Positions 32,674-40,291 of a DNA stretch of 64,000 nucleotides are shown piece by piece. Position 1 is the stretch's first letter, and each line of letters begins with the position of its first letter. Below the pieces are notes generated by a model that was not told the DNA's origin, did no database searches, and saw only the letters and a program-made list of their open reading frames with translations. The DNA is taken from contig CBDDPL010000004.1 in the NCBI GenBank assembly GCA_965232285.1, forward strand, positions 6,634,001 to 6,698,000. The letters run 5' to 3'. The stretch is from Denitrobaculum sp965232285. GTDB taxonomy: Bacteria > Pseudomonadota > Alphaproteobacteria > Kiloniellales > Kiloniellaceae. The position numbers and the translations under genes are program-made.

Positions 32674-33536
32674 TAGAGCATGCCTTCGGACGGCTGAAGC
32701 TGGTTCGTTCCCTTGGCACGGCCTTGGCGGTTCTTGTCCTGGCGTTGCTGGGGCACGTCGCGGCTCTTAACGCGCAGGGGCTCTCCAATCTGGACCGCGG
32801 TGATGAGCCGCTCGAGATCAACGCCGACGATGGGATCGAGTGGCGGCGCGATGAGCAGACCTATATCGCCCGGGGCAATGCGCGGGCGGCGCGGGGCGAA
32901 CTTGAAGTCTTCGCAGACATCATGATCGCGAGCTATCGCGAAACCCCGGAAACCAGCACCGATATCTACCGGATCGATGTGCAGGGCAACGTGCGCATCG
33001 TCTCGCCCAGTGAAGTGGTTTACGGCGAAAACGGCGTTTACGACGTGGAGAACGGCATACTGGTGCTGACTGGCGACAACCTCCGCCTGACCAGCGGCAA
33101 CGACGTACTGACGGCCCGGGACAGCCTGGAGTACTGGGAGCGCAAGCAACTGGCCGTGGCACGCGGGGACGCGGTTGCGATTCGCGAGGACAAGCGGGTG
33201 CGGGGCGATGTCCTCACCGCCCACTTTACGCAAAACAACGACGAGAAACTGGAGCTGGTCCGCGTCGATGCCTTCGGGAACGTTCAGATCGCATCGGAAA
33301 CCGAGTTTGCGCGCGGCGATCAGGGGCAGTACTTCGTCCAGGAAGAACGGGCGACCCTGACGGGGAACGTGAAGATAACGCAGGGCGAGAACCAGGCGAA
33401 CGGCAGTGCGGCCGAAGTGAACCTGGCGACCGGCGTCAGCAAAATCCTCGCCGGGGACGATGGCCGGGTGAACATGCGGATCGAGCCGAATTCGGTCAAA
33501 AAGGACGAGGACGATAAAAATGAGGGCGGCTCCTGA
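32670..33536 (+). CDS. lptA: LPS transport periplasmic protein LptA
   Basis: Forms the periplasmic filament carrying LPS from LptC to LptD. 288 residues, longer than E. coli LptA but normal for alphaproteobacteria. A hydrophobic leader (about 15-30) ends near ALNAQG. Three OstA-like beta repeats follow, each with the NADDGIEWRRDEQTYIARGN / YGENGVYDVENGILVLTGDN / GQYFVQEERATLTGNV pattern. The C-terminus is acidic (KKDEDDKNEGGS). It overlaps lptC by 4 bases and is followed by lptB after a 76-base gap. Confidence 0.92.
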   Translation: MIEHAFGRLKLVRSLGTALAVLVLALLGHVAALNAQGLSNLDRGDEPLEINADDGIEWRRDEQTYIARGNARAARGELEVFADIMIASYRETPETSTDIYRIDVQGNVRIVSPSEVVYGENGVYDVENGILVLTGDNLRLTSGNDVLTARDSLEYWERKQLAVARGDAVAIREDKRVRGDVLTAHFTQNNDEKLELVRVDAFGNVQIASETEFARGDQGQYFVQEERATLTGNVKITQGENQANGSAAEVNLATGVSKILAGDDGRVNMRIEPNSVKKDEDDKNEGGS

Positions 33537-33612
33537 GCGTTCGTGTTAACAATGCGGTAGGGGTGGCACACATTTTGCTGGTGATATCGGTGGACAAGTC
33601 GAGAAAGTTACA

Positions 33613-34407
33613 ATGCGGGATGTAAAGAAGGGCCGGGACGAAGAGGCGAACGGCGAGCGCGCCATGCCACGGCTGGTGGCCGACAACGACGGCCTCATGG
33701 CGGTCAACATCGGCAAGAGCTTCAAGAAGCGGCCGGTCCTGCGCGGGATTTCGATGGAGCTGCAGCGCGGTGAGGCTGTTGGCCTGCTGGGCCCGAACGG
33801 AGCCGGTAAGACCACCAGCTTCTACATCATCACCGGTCTGCTGTCTCCGGATTACGGCTGGGTCACGCTGGACGGGAACGACATCACAGACATGCCCATG
33901 TACCGGCGTTCGCGCATGGGGGTCGGCTACCTGCCGCAGGAGGCGTCGATCTTCCGCGGGTTGAACGTCGAACAGAACATTCGTGGTGTGCTTGAGGTCA
34001 CCGAATCCAACCGCGAACGGCGCGAGGCGATGCTCGAGGAGTTGATGGCGGAGTTCTCGATCACCCACCTTCGGCGCACGCCGGCCATGGCGCTGTCGGG
34101 CGGTGAGCGGCGGCGCGTCGAGATCGCCCGGGCTCTGGCGTCCCAGCCGAGCTTTATCCTGCTGGATGAACCGCTCGCCGGTATCGATCCCATCGCGGTC
34201 GGTGACATCCGCGATCTGGTGAAGCACCTGAAAGACCGGGGGATCGGCGTTTTGATCACCGATCACAATGTTCGCGAAACGCTTGAGATCGTCGACCGCG
34301 CATACATCATTCATGATGGTATGGTGCTCATGGAAGGCAGCCCGTCCGAGATCGTGGCGCACGAAGATGTGCGGCGTGTTTACCTGGGCGAAAGGTTTAG
34401 CCTTTAA
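33613..34407 (+). CDS. lptB: LPS export ABC transporter ATPase LptB
   Basis: Cytoplasmic ATPase that powers LptFG. 264 residues with a 28-residue polar N-terminal extension before the ABC domain. Visible motifs are Walker A GPNGAGKTT, Q-loop GYLPQEASIFRGL, signature LSGGERRRVEIARAL, Walker B FILLDEPLAGID and the H-loop TDHNVRETL. An internal ATG at 33664 would give a start nearer to the usual family N-terminus. It is followed 12 bases later by rpoN, the standard alphaproteobacterial order. Confidence 0.96.
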   Translation: MRDVKKGRDEEANGERAMPRLVADNDGLMAVNIGKSFKKRPVLRGISMELQRGEAVGLLGPNGAGKTTSFYIITGLLSPDYGWVTLDGNDITDMPMYRRSRMGVGYLPQEASIFRGLNVEQNIRGVLEVTESNRERREAMLEELMAEFSITHLRRTPAMALSGGERRRVEIARALASQPSFILLDEPLAGIDPIAVGDIRDLVKHLKDRGIGVLITDHNVRETLEIVDRAYIIHDGMVLMEGSPSEIVAHEDVRRVYLGERFSL

Positions 34408-34419
34408 GGGTTTAACCAT

Positions 34420-36030
34420 ATGGCGGTGACCCAAAGGTTAGAACTCCGACAGGGCCAGACCCTTGTCATGACGCCGCAGCTGCAGCAGGCGATCAAGCTG
34501 CTGCAACTTTCCAACGTCGAGCTTGCGGCTTTCATCGACAGGGAACTCGAGCAGAACCCTCTGCTGGAGCGTGAAGACGGCCCTGATGGCGGAGCCAGCG
34601 AGAACGCAGCACTAGAGAGTGGCGCGGGGGACGACGCTGCCTACAGCAACGGTCGTGACGGAGAGCCGTCGGTCGAGGCTCCCGCCGGTTCCGAGGCCAC
34701 GCCGGAGCCCTTGGCGGAACTCTCCGACCCGCAGATCGATTCGCCGCCGGACTCCCTGGATCTCGCCAACGCCGAAAACCTGCCGGGCAGCAACGATGCG
34801 CCGCTCGATACCGACTTCGAAAACGTCTATCAGAGCAGTCCCGGTGACGACCGGGGGCAGGAGGACACCGCTTTTTCCAATTGGGGCGCGGGCGGCAACA
34901 CGCGCTTCGAGGATAGCGAGCAGTCGATCGAAAGCCAGCTTACGGAAACCCTTACGCTGCGCCAGCACCTGCTGGACCAGTTGCAGATGGAGGTCGACGA
35001 CCCCGTCGACCGGATGATCGGTGTACACCTGATCGACATGCTGGATGCGAGCGGCTATCTGGTTGGCGACCTGGAGGAACTGGCGGCGAACCTGGCCTGC
35101 GATCTCGAGCGGGTCGAAGCCACCCTCGGGGTCATGCAGAAAATGGATCCGGCGGGTGTCTTTGCCCGTTCCCTGAAGGAGTGCCTCGCCCTGCAGCTCG
35201 CCGAACGGAACCGTCTGGATCCGGCGATTGAACTGGCCCTGGACAATCTGCATCTGCTGGCCTCGCGGCAACTGCCGGAACTGCGCAAGATCTGCGGCGT
35301 GGACGACGAAGACCTGGTGGAGATGGTGGCGGAGATCAAGTCACTGAATCCCAGGCCTGCCGCCATGTTTGACGACAATGCGGCGGAACCCATCATTCCC
35401 GATGTCCTGATGCGGGCACAGCCCGACGGCACCTGGATGGTCGAGCTCAACAGCGATACGCTGCCGCGCGTTCTGGTCAATACGCGCTACTTCACCAATG
35501 TGTCGGAGAAGGTCCGGACCAAGGAAGAGCGTGAGTATCTCTCGAACCAGTACCAGACCGCCAACTGGCTGGTGAAATCCCTGCACCAGCGGGCCACGAC
35601 CATCCTGAAGGTGGCCGCCGAGATCGTGCGCCAGCAGGACGCCTTTTTCCGCAAGGGCGTCCAGCATATGAAGCCGCTGACGCTGAGGCATATTGCCGAA
35701 GTGATTGAAATGCACGAATCGACGGTCAGCCGCGTGACCTCCAACAAGTATATCGTTACGCCGCGGGGCACCTACGAACTCAAGTACTTCTTCACCGCAT
35801 CGATCGGCGGTTCGGATGGCGAGGCGCATTCTGCGGAGGCGGTGCGTCACCGGATCAAGCTCTTGATCGACAACGAAAATGCGAAAAAGGTTCTGTCCGA
35901 CGACAGCATCGTCGAGATGCTGCGGAGCGACGGGATCGACATTGCCCGCCGCACGGTCGCCAAATACCGCGAATCCATGCGCATTCCCTCCTCGGTTCAG
36001 CGGCGGCGGGAGAAAGCCGCGTTGTTGTAA
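34420..36030 (+). CDS. rpoN: RNA polymerase sigma-54 factor
   Basis: Alternative sigma factor needing bEBP activators; controls nitrogen, carbon and surface genes. 536 residues. Region I is at the start (LRQGQTLVMTPQLQQAIKLLQ). A long acidic region II (about 45-170) follows, then the core-binding domain. The DNA-binding helix-turn-helix is around VIEMHESTVSRVTSNKY, and the RpoN box is close to the C-terminus (ARRTVAKYRESMRIPSS). It is coupled to lptB upstream and followed by hpf and ptsN after a 330-base gap. Confidence 0.97.
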   Translation: MAVTQRLELRQGQTLVMTPQLQQAIKLLQLSNVELAAFIDRELEQNPLLEREDGPDGGASENAALESGAGDDAAYSNGRDGEPSVEAPAGSEATPEPLAELSDPQIDSPPDSLDLANAENLPGSNDAPLDTDFENVYQSSPGDDRGQEDTAFSNWGAGGNTRFEDSEQSIESQLTETLTLRQHLLDQLQMEVDDPVDRMIGVHLIDMLDASGYLVGDLEELAANLACDLERVEATLGVMQKMDPAGVFARSLKECLALQLAERNRLDPAIELALDNLHLLASRQLPELRKICGVDDEDLVEMVAEIKSLNPRPAAMFDDNAAEPIIPDVLMRAQPDGTWMVELNSDTLPRVLVNTRYFTNVSEKVRTKEEREYLSNQYQTANWLVKSLHQRATTILKVAAEIVRQQDAFFRKGVQHMKPLTLRHIAEVIEMHESTVSRVTSNKYIVTPRGTYELKYFFTASIGGSDGEAHSAEAVRHRIKLLIDNENAKKVLSDDSIVEMLRSDGIDIARRTVAKYRESMRIPSSVQRRREKAALL

Positions 36031-36360
36031 CGCGGCGAAAGCCCTCGATTTCAGTGATTTGAAGCGCCGCCGGCCCCCTGTTTCTTTCCTGAGCGGTCAG
36101 GTCCCGGGTGGAAAGTGATCGCAGGACGCTGGCAAAGCCGGGCCGTTGGGTTTAGGTTAATAATCTAGCCAGACCGACTGGGGTGCGCTCCAGCCGGAAA
36201 TCGGTTCTCTGGCCTGAGGTTCGACGGAAACGGGGAGTCTCGACAGTGATAGCGCGACTATTGACTCCGTGCAGGGCCGCCACTAATGTGCGCCGTCCTG
36301 GGCAGAGCAGAAGCCAAAAAACTTCGAAAACCCGCAGAAATCCTAGAGAAATATAGAAAT
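36031..36360. other. Intergenic region between rpoN and hpf
   Basis: No gene is supported in these 330 bases. A TTGACT near 36260-36265 could belong to an hpf promoter, but no good -10 is evident. An in-frame extension of hpf from 36286 lacks conservation and a binding site. I see no sigma-54 element despite the neighbourhood. Confidence 0.4.
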
Positions 36361-36948
36361 ATGCAGCTATCCGTCAAAGGGAAGCAGCTTGATGTTGGTG
36401 ACGCGATGCGCACTCACATCGAGGACAGTCTGTCGCGAACCCTCGACAAATATTTCGGCGACGCTATCGAGGTCAATGTAACCCTGACCCGGGAAGCGCA
36501 TCTTTACCACGCGACGGTTTCGGCCCATGTCGGCCGTAACATTCGCCTGCAGGCTAATGGCGCTGCTGCTGAGCCCTATCCTGCTTTCGACGTTGCCGCG
36601 GAACGCCTGTCGAAGCGCCTGCGCCGGCACAAGCGGAAACTGCGGGATCACGGCAACTCCAACGAGCATGATGTTGAGACTCAACTGGCACAGCAGTATA
36701 TTCTCTCTGGGGATGCCGACTCGCCGGAGGGCGACGGCGTCGAAGAGGATGCTAAGCCCTTGATCGTGGCTGAAATGGCGACCGATATTCCTAGCCTGAC
36801 AGCCGGCCAAGCGGTGATGCGTATGGATCTGGAGGATCTTCCGGCGATGATGTTCCGCAACTCGTCCCACGGTGGCCTGAACATGATCTATCGTCGGCCC
36901 GACGGTAACATCGGCTGGATCGATCCTCGCGGCAATCGCGCCGAATAG
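36361..36948 (+). CDS. hpf: Ribosome hibernation promoting factor, long form
   Basis: Dimerises 70S ribosomes to 100S in stationary phase. 195 residues: an N-terminal RaiA/YfiA fold (about 1-105; MQLSVKGKQLDVGDAMRTHI, RLSKRLRRHKRKLRD), a variable acidic linker and the C-terminal dimerisation domain (AVMRMDLEDLPAMMFRNSS, MIYRRPDGNIGWIDP), which defines long HPF. I chose the ATG that gives the family start; a frame opening 25 codons upstream is poorly conserved. ptsN follows after 23 bases. Confidence 0.94.
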   Translation: MQLSVKGKQLDVGDAMRTHIEDSLSRTLDKYFGDAIEVNVTLTREAHLYHATVSAHVGRNIRLQANGAAAEPYPAFDVAAERLSKRLRRHKRKLRDHGNSNEHDVETQLAQQYILSGDADSPEGDGVEEDAKPLIVAEMATDIPSLTAGQAVMRMDLEDLPAMMFRNSSHGGLNMIYRRPDGNIGWIDPRGNRAE

Positions 36949-36971
36949 TCTTTCACAACCAAGATATCATC

Positions 36972-37436
36972 ATGGAAATTGCCGATCTCATCAGCCATGG
37001 CAGTGTTGTTGCCAATTTGCGGGTGACCAGCAAGAAGCAGGCTCTTCAGGAGCTTGCCAAGCGCGCGTCGGATTTGACCGGACAGCCGGAGCGCGTCCTC
37101 TTTGAGGTTCTGATCGAGCGTGAGCGCCTGGGCACCACCGGCGTCGGCAACGGGATTGCCATTCCACATGGGAAGCTGGCCGGTCTGGACCGTCTCTATG
37201 GGATGTTTGCGCGTCTCGAGACGCCGATCGATTTCGATGCCATCGATGAGCAGCCGGTTGATCTGATCTGCATGCTGCTGGCGCCTGAGACCGCCGGTGC
37301 CGACCATCTCAAGGCCCTGGCACGGGTCTCCCGTCTGCTGAGGAACCGCAGTGTCTGCGAGAAGCTTCGAGGCACTGACAGTGCCGACGGAATCTACGCC
37401 CTTCTGACCGAGTCGACGGCCAGCCACGCAGCCTGA
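36972..37436 (+). CDS. ptsN: PTS IIA-like nitrogen-regulatory protein
   Basis: EIIA-Ntr, the terminal phosphate carrier of the regulatory PTS (PtsP-PtsO-PtsN), which tunes potassium uptake, nitrogen responses and sigma-54-linked genes. 154 residues. The phosphorylatable His66 lies in NGIAIPHGKLAG; RLGTTGVGNG and DLICMLLAPE are typical. It is the last gene of the kdsD-lptC-lptA-lptB-rpoN-hpf-ptsN run, whose order is classical. Confidence 0.96.
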   Translation: MEIADLISHGSVVANLRVTSKKQALQELAKRASDLTGQPERVLFEVLIERERLGTTGVGNGIAIPHGKLAGLDRLYGMFARLETPIDFDAIDEQPVDLICMLLAPETAGADHLKALARVSRLLRNRSVCEKLRGTDSADGIYALLTESTASHAA

Positions 37437-37524
37437 CGAGTTCGCGGGGCTGCTGTGTCGGCCACCTTGGCTTCTGTTCCGATACCGTACCGCCGCTGCT
37501 TAGCCATCAGGGGTGTTTTGCGCA

Positions 37525-37743
37525 TCAATGCAGGCTGACCGGCTCCATGTCATTCTGACGCACGGTCACGATGGCGATTTCGCGCTTGAGCACGCGGGCC
37601 ATTTCGGTCCCGTCCGCGGCGTGAATGGTATAGAATTCCTGACCGTCAAGCTCCTGAGGCTTGATATAGGCCACCTCGTTGATGCCGAGGACGCGAAGAT
37701 CCTGCACCGAGATGCTGTGTGCGAATTCCAGGCTATGCCGCAT
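37525..37743 (-). CDS. DUF1150 family small protein
   Basis: 72-residue protein of a family nearly confined to alphaproteobacteria, with LGINEVAYIKP, FYTIHAADGTEMA and the C-terminal RQNDMEPVSLH. Function is not established. It lies 153 bases downstream of an Hsp20 gene on the same strand, the usual partner in this lineage, so a role in protein quality control or stress is suggested by context only. GGAGG lies 9 bases before the ATG. Confidence 0.9.
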   Translation of the reverse strand: MRHSLEFAHSISVQDLRVLGINEVAYIKPQELDGQEFYTIHAADGTEMARVLKREIAIVTVRQNDMEPVSLH

Positions 37744-37896
37744 TTTTCGTTACCTCCATCCTGGATCGTAAGGCCTAGATGTTAACAAGCTTTCTAAAAT
37801 CCTATGGTTTTTCGCCGATTCTCGGCAAAGACGGTCGCGACCTGCGACACCTTTCCGTAGGCGCCGTTTTCCGAGGGTTTTTGGCGGAAAGAGGGC

Positions 37897-38361
37897 TCAA
37901 TCTTCTTTATTGAGATCCTGGATGGTCGGCATATCCACCGGCTTGGCGTCCGGGCCGCTGCGAATGGCGATGGTTTTAACCGCCGGTTCGATCTGCGGCC
38001 ATTCCAGGTCGATATGCAGAAGTCCGCTGTCGAGCGAAGCGCTGCCGACCTCGACCCCATCAGCCAGAACGAAGCTGCGATGGAACTGCCGCGCGGCAAT
38101 ACCGCGGTGTAAATAGATGCGGCTGCGGTCGTCTTTCTGCTTGCCGTGGATCACTAGCTGGTTGTTCTCGATTTGCACCTGCATGTCTTCCGCGGTAAAG
38201 CCGGCCACGGCAAGAGTGATGCGAAGCTTGTTATCCGCCAGCTTTTCCACATTGTAGGGCGGGTAACCGTCTGACGCGGTTTTTGAAATCCGATCGATGG
38301 CCTGTTCGAACTGTTCGAATCCAAGCATCAGCGGACTGTTAAATAGAGACATCCGGGTCAT
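37897..38361 (-). CDS. Hsp20-family small heat-shock protein
   Basis: ATP-independent holdase, 154 residues. The alpha-crystallin domain spans about 35-128: YNVEKLADNKLRITLAVAGF, VQIENNQLVIHGKQKDD, YLHRGIAARQFHRSFVLAD and GLLHIDLEWP. A hydrophobic N-terminal arm (MSLFNSPLMLGFEQFEQAID) supports oligomer formation, and the C-terminal tail is IbpA-like. GGAGGAGGA lies 9 bases upstream of the ATG; upstream frame extensions are not conserved. A good RpoH-type promoter lies about 110 bases upstream, so it should be heat-inducible. Confidence 0.95.
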   Translation of the reverse strand: MTRMSLFNSPLMLGFEQFEQAIDRISKTASDGYPPYNVEKLADNKLRITLAVAGFTAEDMQVQIENNQLVIHGKQKDDRSRIYLHRGIAARQFHRSFVLADGVEVGSASLDSGLLHIDLEWPQIEPAVKTIAIRSGPDAKPVDMPTIQDLNKED

Positions 38362-38469
38362 GGACCAGCGTCCTCCTCCACCATGAGCAAGGGCTGTGTT
38401 GCGCTCAATCGGACCTGCAGCGCAGCGTCCGGGTTGTCGGCCTGCCTTCCGGCACGGCCCGCATAGCTT

Positions 38470-38497
38470 ATCTGGGGCTTTTTTCCTCCTGGTCAAG
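38470..38497 (-). promoter_or_regulatory. Predicted RpoH (sigma-32) heat-shock promoter of hsp20
   Basis: On the minus strand CTTGAC and CCCCAGAT are separated by 14 bases, close to the sigma-32 consensus CTTGAA-N13/14-CCCCAT. Its position about 110 bases before the Hsp20 ATG fits. Confidence 0.7.
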
Positions 38498-38689
38498 CTT
38501 CGATGCCTGGCGAAAGGTCGCGACAGGGGGACGGCGTCTGACGCATTGAAAGGGATCGCGTCCGGTACAATCCCTGGATTGTGGAAATCTACTGCCCTGG
38601 GTCCCTGTCGGCGGTGCCGGAAAAGTCTCTTTTGTTGTCATGGCCTTAGCAGGTTTTTGACAAGGAATATGGTTACCGAATCCTTGCGA

Positions 38690-38705
38690 TTAACCTTTTG
38701 TTAAC
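38690..38705 (+). promoter_or_regulatory. CtrA-type binding site
   Basis: TTAA, seven bases, TTAAC: an exact match to the CtrA consensus of alphaproteobacteria. It lies about 40 bases upstream of two DnaA boxes. Confidence 0.6.
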
Positions 38706-38745
38706 CCCAAATCGTGTAGTTTAACTGCATCGACATACTACATCT

Positions 38746-38766
38746 TGTGGATAAGGCTGTGGATAA
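38746..38766 (-). promoter_or_regulatory. Two tandem perfect DnaA boxes
   Basis: TGTGGATAA occurs at 38746-38754 and 38758-38766, each the exact complement of the DnaA box TTATCCACA, 12 bases apart. Together with the CtrA box this looks like a cell-cycle-controlled promoter or, less likely, part of an origin. Confidence 0.65.
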
Positions 38767-38767
38767 G

Positions 38768-38950
38768 ATGCTGAAGAATAAATTTAATCAATCTCTTAGC
38801 CCCTATCTCAATCGTCCCCTGCGCAGCCTGAACGAGGTCCTTAACAGCCGCCTCGAAGCGGAGGCTGCCAGCACGCAGAAGGCGACGGTAAGTTGCATGT
38901 CAAACGATCACCGGAACAAGCCCGAGGGCAGCCCGGAATCGGTCGCTTAG
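38768..38950 (+). CDS. Possible small protein of unknown function
   Basis: A 60-residue frame from an ATG just after the DnaA boxes; an in-frame GTG at 38747 would start inside the first box. The protein is helical and basic at first (LKNKFNQSLSPYLNRPLRSL), then charged. No family is recognised. Third-position base use looks coding and the stretch would otherwise be empty, but there is no strong ribosome binding site, so this remains tentative. Confidence 0.35.
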   Translation: MLKNKFNQSLSPYLNRPLRSLNEVLNSRLEAEAASTQKATVSCMSNDHRNKPEGSPESVA

Positions 38951-39151
38951 AGCCGGTCGCCTGGAATCAGACGCTTAAGAATCGGCCGCATAGAGTTTGC
39001 CGATCGGAAGTCACCGCTCAGACATCGCCATTGGCCGGAGCATCGGAGCCGGCCAGCTTCAGCCGACTGTCGCTATCCCACGCTTTGTTGATTACGCGCC
39101 TTGCTGATCAGGGGGGCTTGTCGATGCCGAAAATGCGGGGTAGGACAGACT

Positions 39152-39946
39152 ATGCGCGGTTCCTTCTCTTCATTAAGGCGTTGGCTGAGCGATGCCGTGG
39201 CCTCTCCGCGTGGCGGATACCGCATTCCCGACGGGCAGCGGGTTTACGCGATTGGCGATATTCACGGTCGGGCCGATCTGCTCGAAGAGCTTCACGATAC
39301 CATCCGCAATGAGCTGTCTGCCGCACCCGAAGGTTTGGTCTCGACCGTGGTCTACCTTGGAGACTACATCGACCGGGGGACGGAGAGCCGGGAAGTCATC
39401 GACCTGCTGCTTGATGAGCCGCTGACCGGCGTGACCTCGATCCATCTCAAGGGCAATCACGAAGAAGCCATGCTCAAGTTTATGGAGCATCCGGAGATCG
39501 GGCCGCAGTGGTTTGGGTTTGGCGGCGAATCCACGGTGATGAGTTACGGCGTGACTCTGCCCCGGTCCTACGGAGACGGCGGCTATTACCACGAGATCTC
39601 GCAAGATCTGGTCAGCCGGGTGCCGGCGCGGCACAAGACGTTTCTCGAAGAACTCGATTTGCTCCATGTGGTCGGTGGCTACCTGTTCGTTCACGCCGGC
39701 ATTCGGCCGGGCTGCCCGCTCGATGAGCAGGATCCGGATGATCTTCTCTGGATTCGCAGCGAATTCCTGAATTCGCGGGAGGATCACGGCATGATGGTGG
39801 TGCACGGGCATACGCCGACGGCGCGCCCCGACGTGCGCCGCAACCGGATCGGAATCGACACCGGCGCCTTTGCATCCGGAACCCTAACTTGTCTGGTCCT
39901 CGAAGGGAGCAGGCGGCGCTTTCTGTCGACAGCTTTAAGGCGTTGA
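39152..39946 (+). CDS. PPP-family serine/threonine (or symmetric-nucleotide) phosphatase
   Basis: 264-residue metallophosphoesterase. The two-metal motifs are intact: GDIHGRADLLEE, YLGDYIDRGTESRE, LKGNHEEAML, FVHAGIRPG and VVHGHTP. This layout is shared by bacterial PrpA/ApaH-like enzymes that remove phosphate from proteins or cleave Ap4A. The ATG used has AGGA 7 bases upstream; an earlier frame start adds 17 Cys-rich residues unlike the family. It is followed by the polysaccharide-export gene, so control of exopolysaccharide export by dephosphorylation is possible but only inferred. Confidence 0.9.
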   Translation: MRGSFSSLRRWLSDAVASPRGGYRIPDGQRVYAIGDIHGRADLLEELHDTIRNELSAAPEGLVSTVVYLGDYIDRGTESREVIDLLLDEPLTGVTSIHLKGNHEEAMLKFMEHPEIGPQWFGFGGESTVMSYGVTLPRSYGDGGYYHEISQDLVSRVPARHKTFLEELDLLHVVGGYLFVHAGIRPGCPLDEQDPDDLLWIRSEFLNSREDHGMMVVHGHTPTARPDVRRNRIGIDTGAFASGTLTCLVLEGSRRRFLSTALRR

Positions 39947-40291
39947 TTTAACTTTTGTTTTCCTGTCTACCTCGATGTTGTCTCGGCGCCGCTTTGGCAA
40001 CGGCGTCTGTTTATGTAAAGAATTTCTTAAAGTTCGCGATGTTACTCCCTCGAATCAGTTTATTCGGTGGTTTGGCCGAGTCTTTTGTGTCCATACAAAC
40101 GCAAATTGCTTTAAGCTGCCGAATAATATAGTGGTTTTGCATAGATTCGGCGGGGAAGGCCGGGTCTCAGGGCCTCGACGGCGTCACGGGCTTGATATAT
40201 ACAGTCAGTTGTTCACGCGCAGAGTCGGGTATCTAGGTCTATTCTCGGGGTTCCGGACGGTCGAAGAGGCGCAGAAGCAAACGCGGAGCAT
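39947..40291 (+). other. Leader region of the polysaccharide-export gene
   Basis: 345 bases without a convincing gene; a 106-residue frame here has no family features or binding site. An inverted repeat (GCCGAAT / ATTCGGC, 40118-40151, 20-base loop) lies in an AT-richer stretch that probably holds the promoter of the downstream gene. Confidence 0.4.

Larger units (their letters stand above)
38362..38767. other. Regulatory intergenic region between hsp20 and the plus-strand genes
   Basis: The gap carries the RpoH-type promoter of hsp20 (minus) at 38470-38497, and a CtrA box (38690-38705) plus two DnaA boxes (38746-38766) facing the plus-strand genes. The stretch 38500-38640 shows nothing recognisable. 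Confidence 0.6.

Noticed and set aside
38746..38766. Chromosomal replication origin
   Set aside because: Two DnaA boxes and a CtrA box are suggestive, but there are too few boxes, no evident unwinding element and no typical origin genes nearby. Kept only as a regulatory region.
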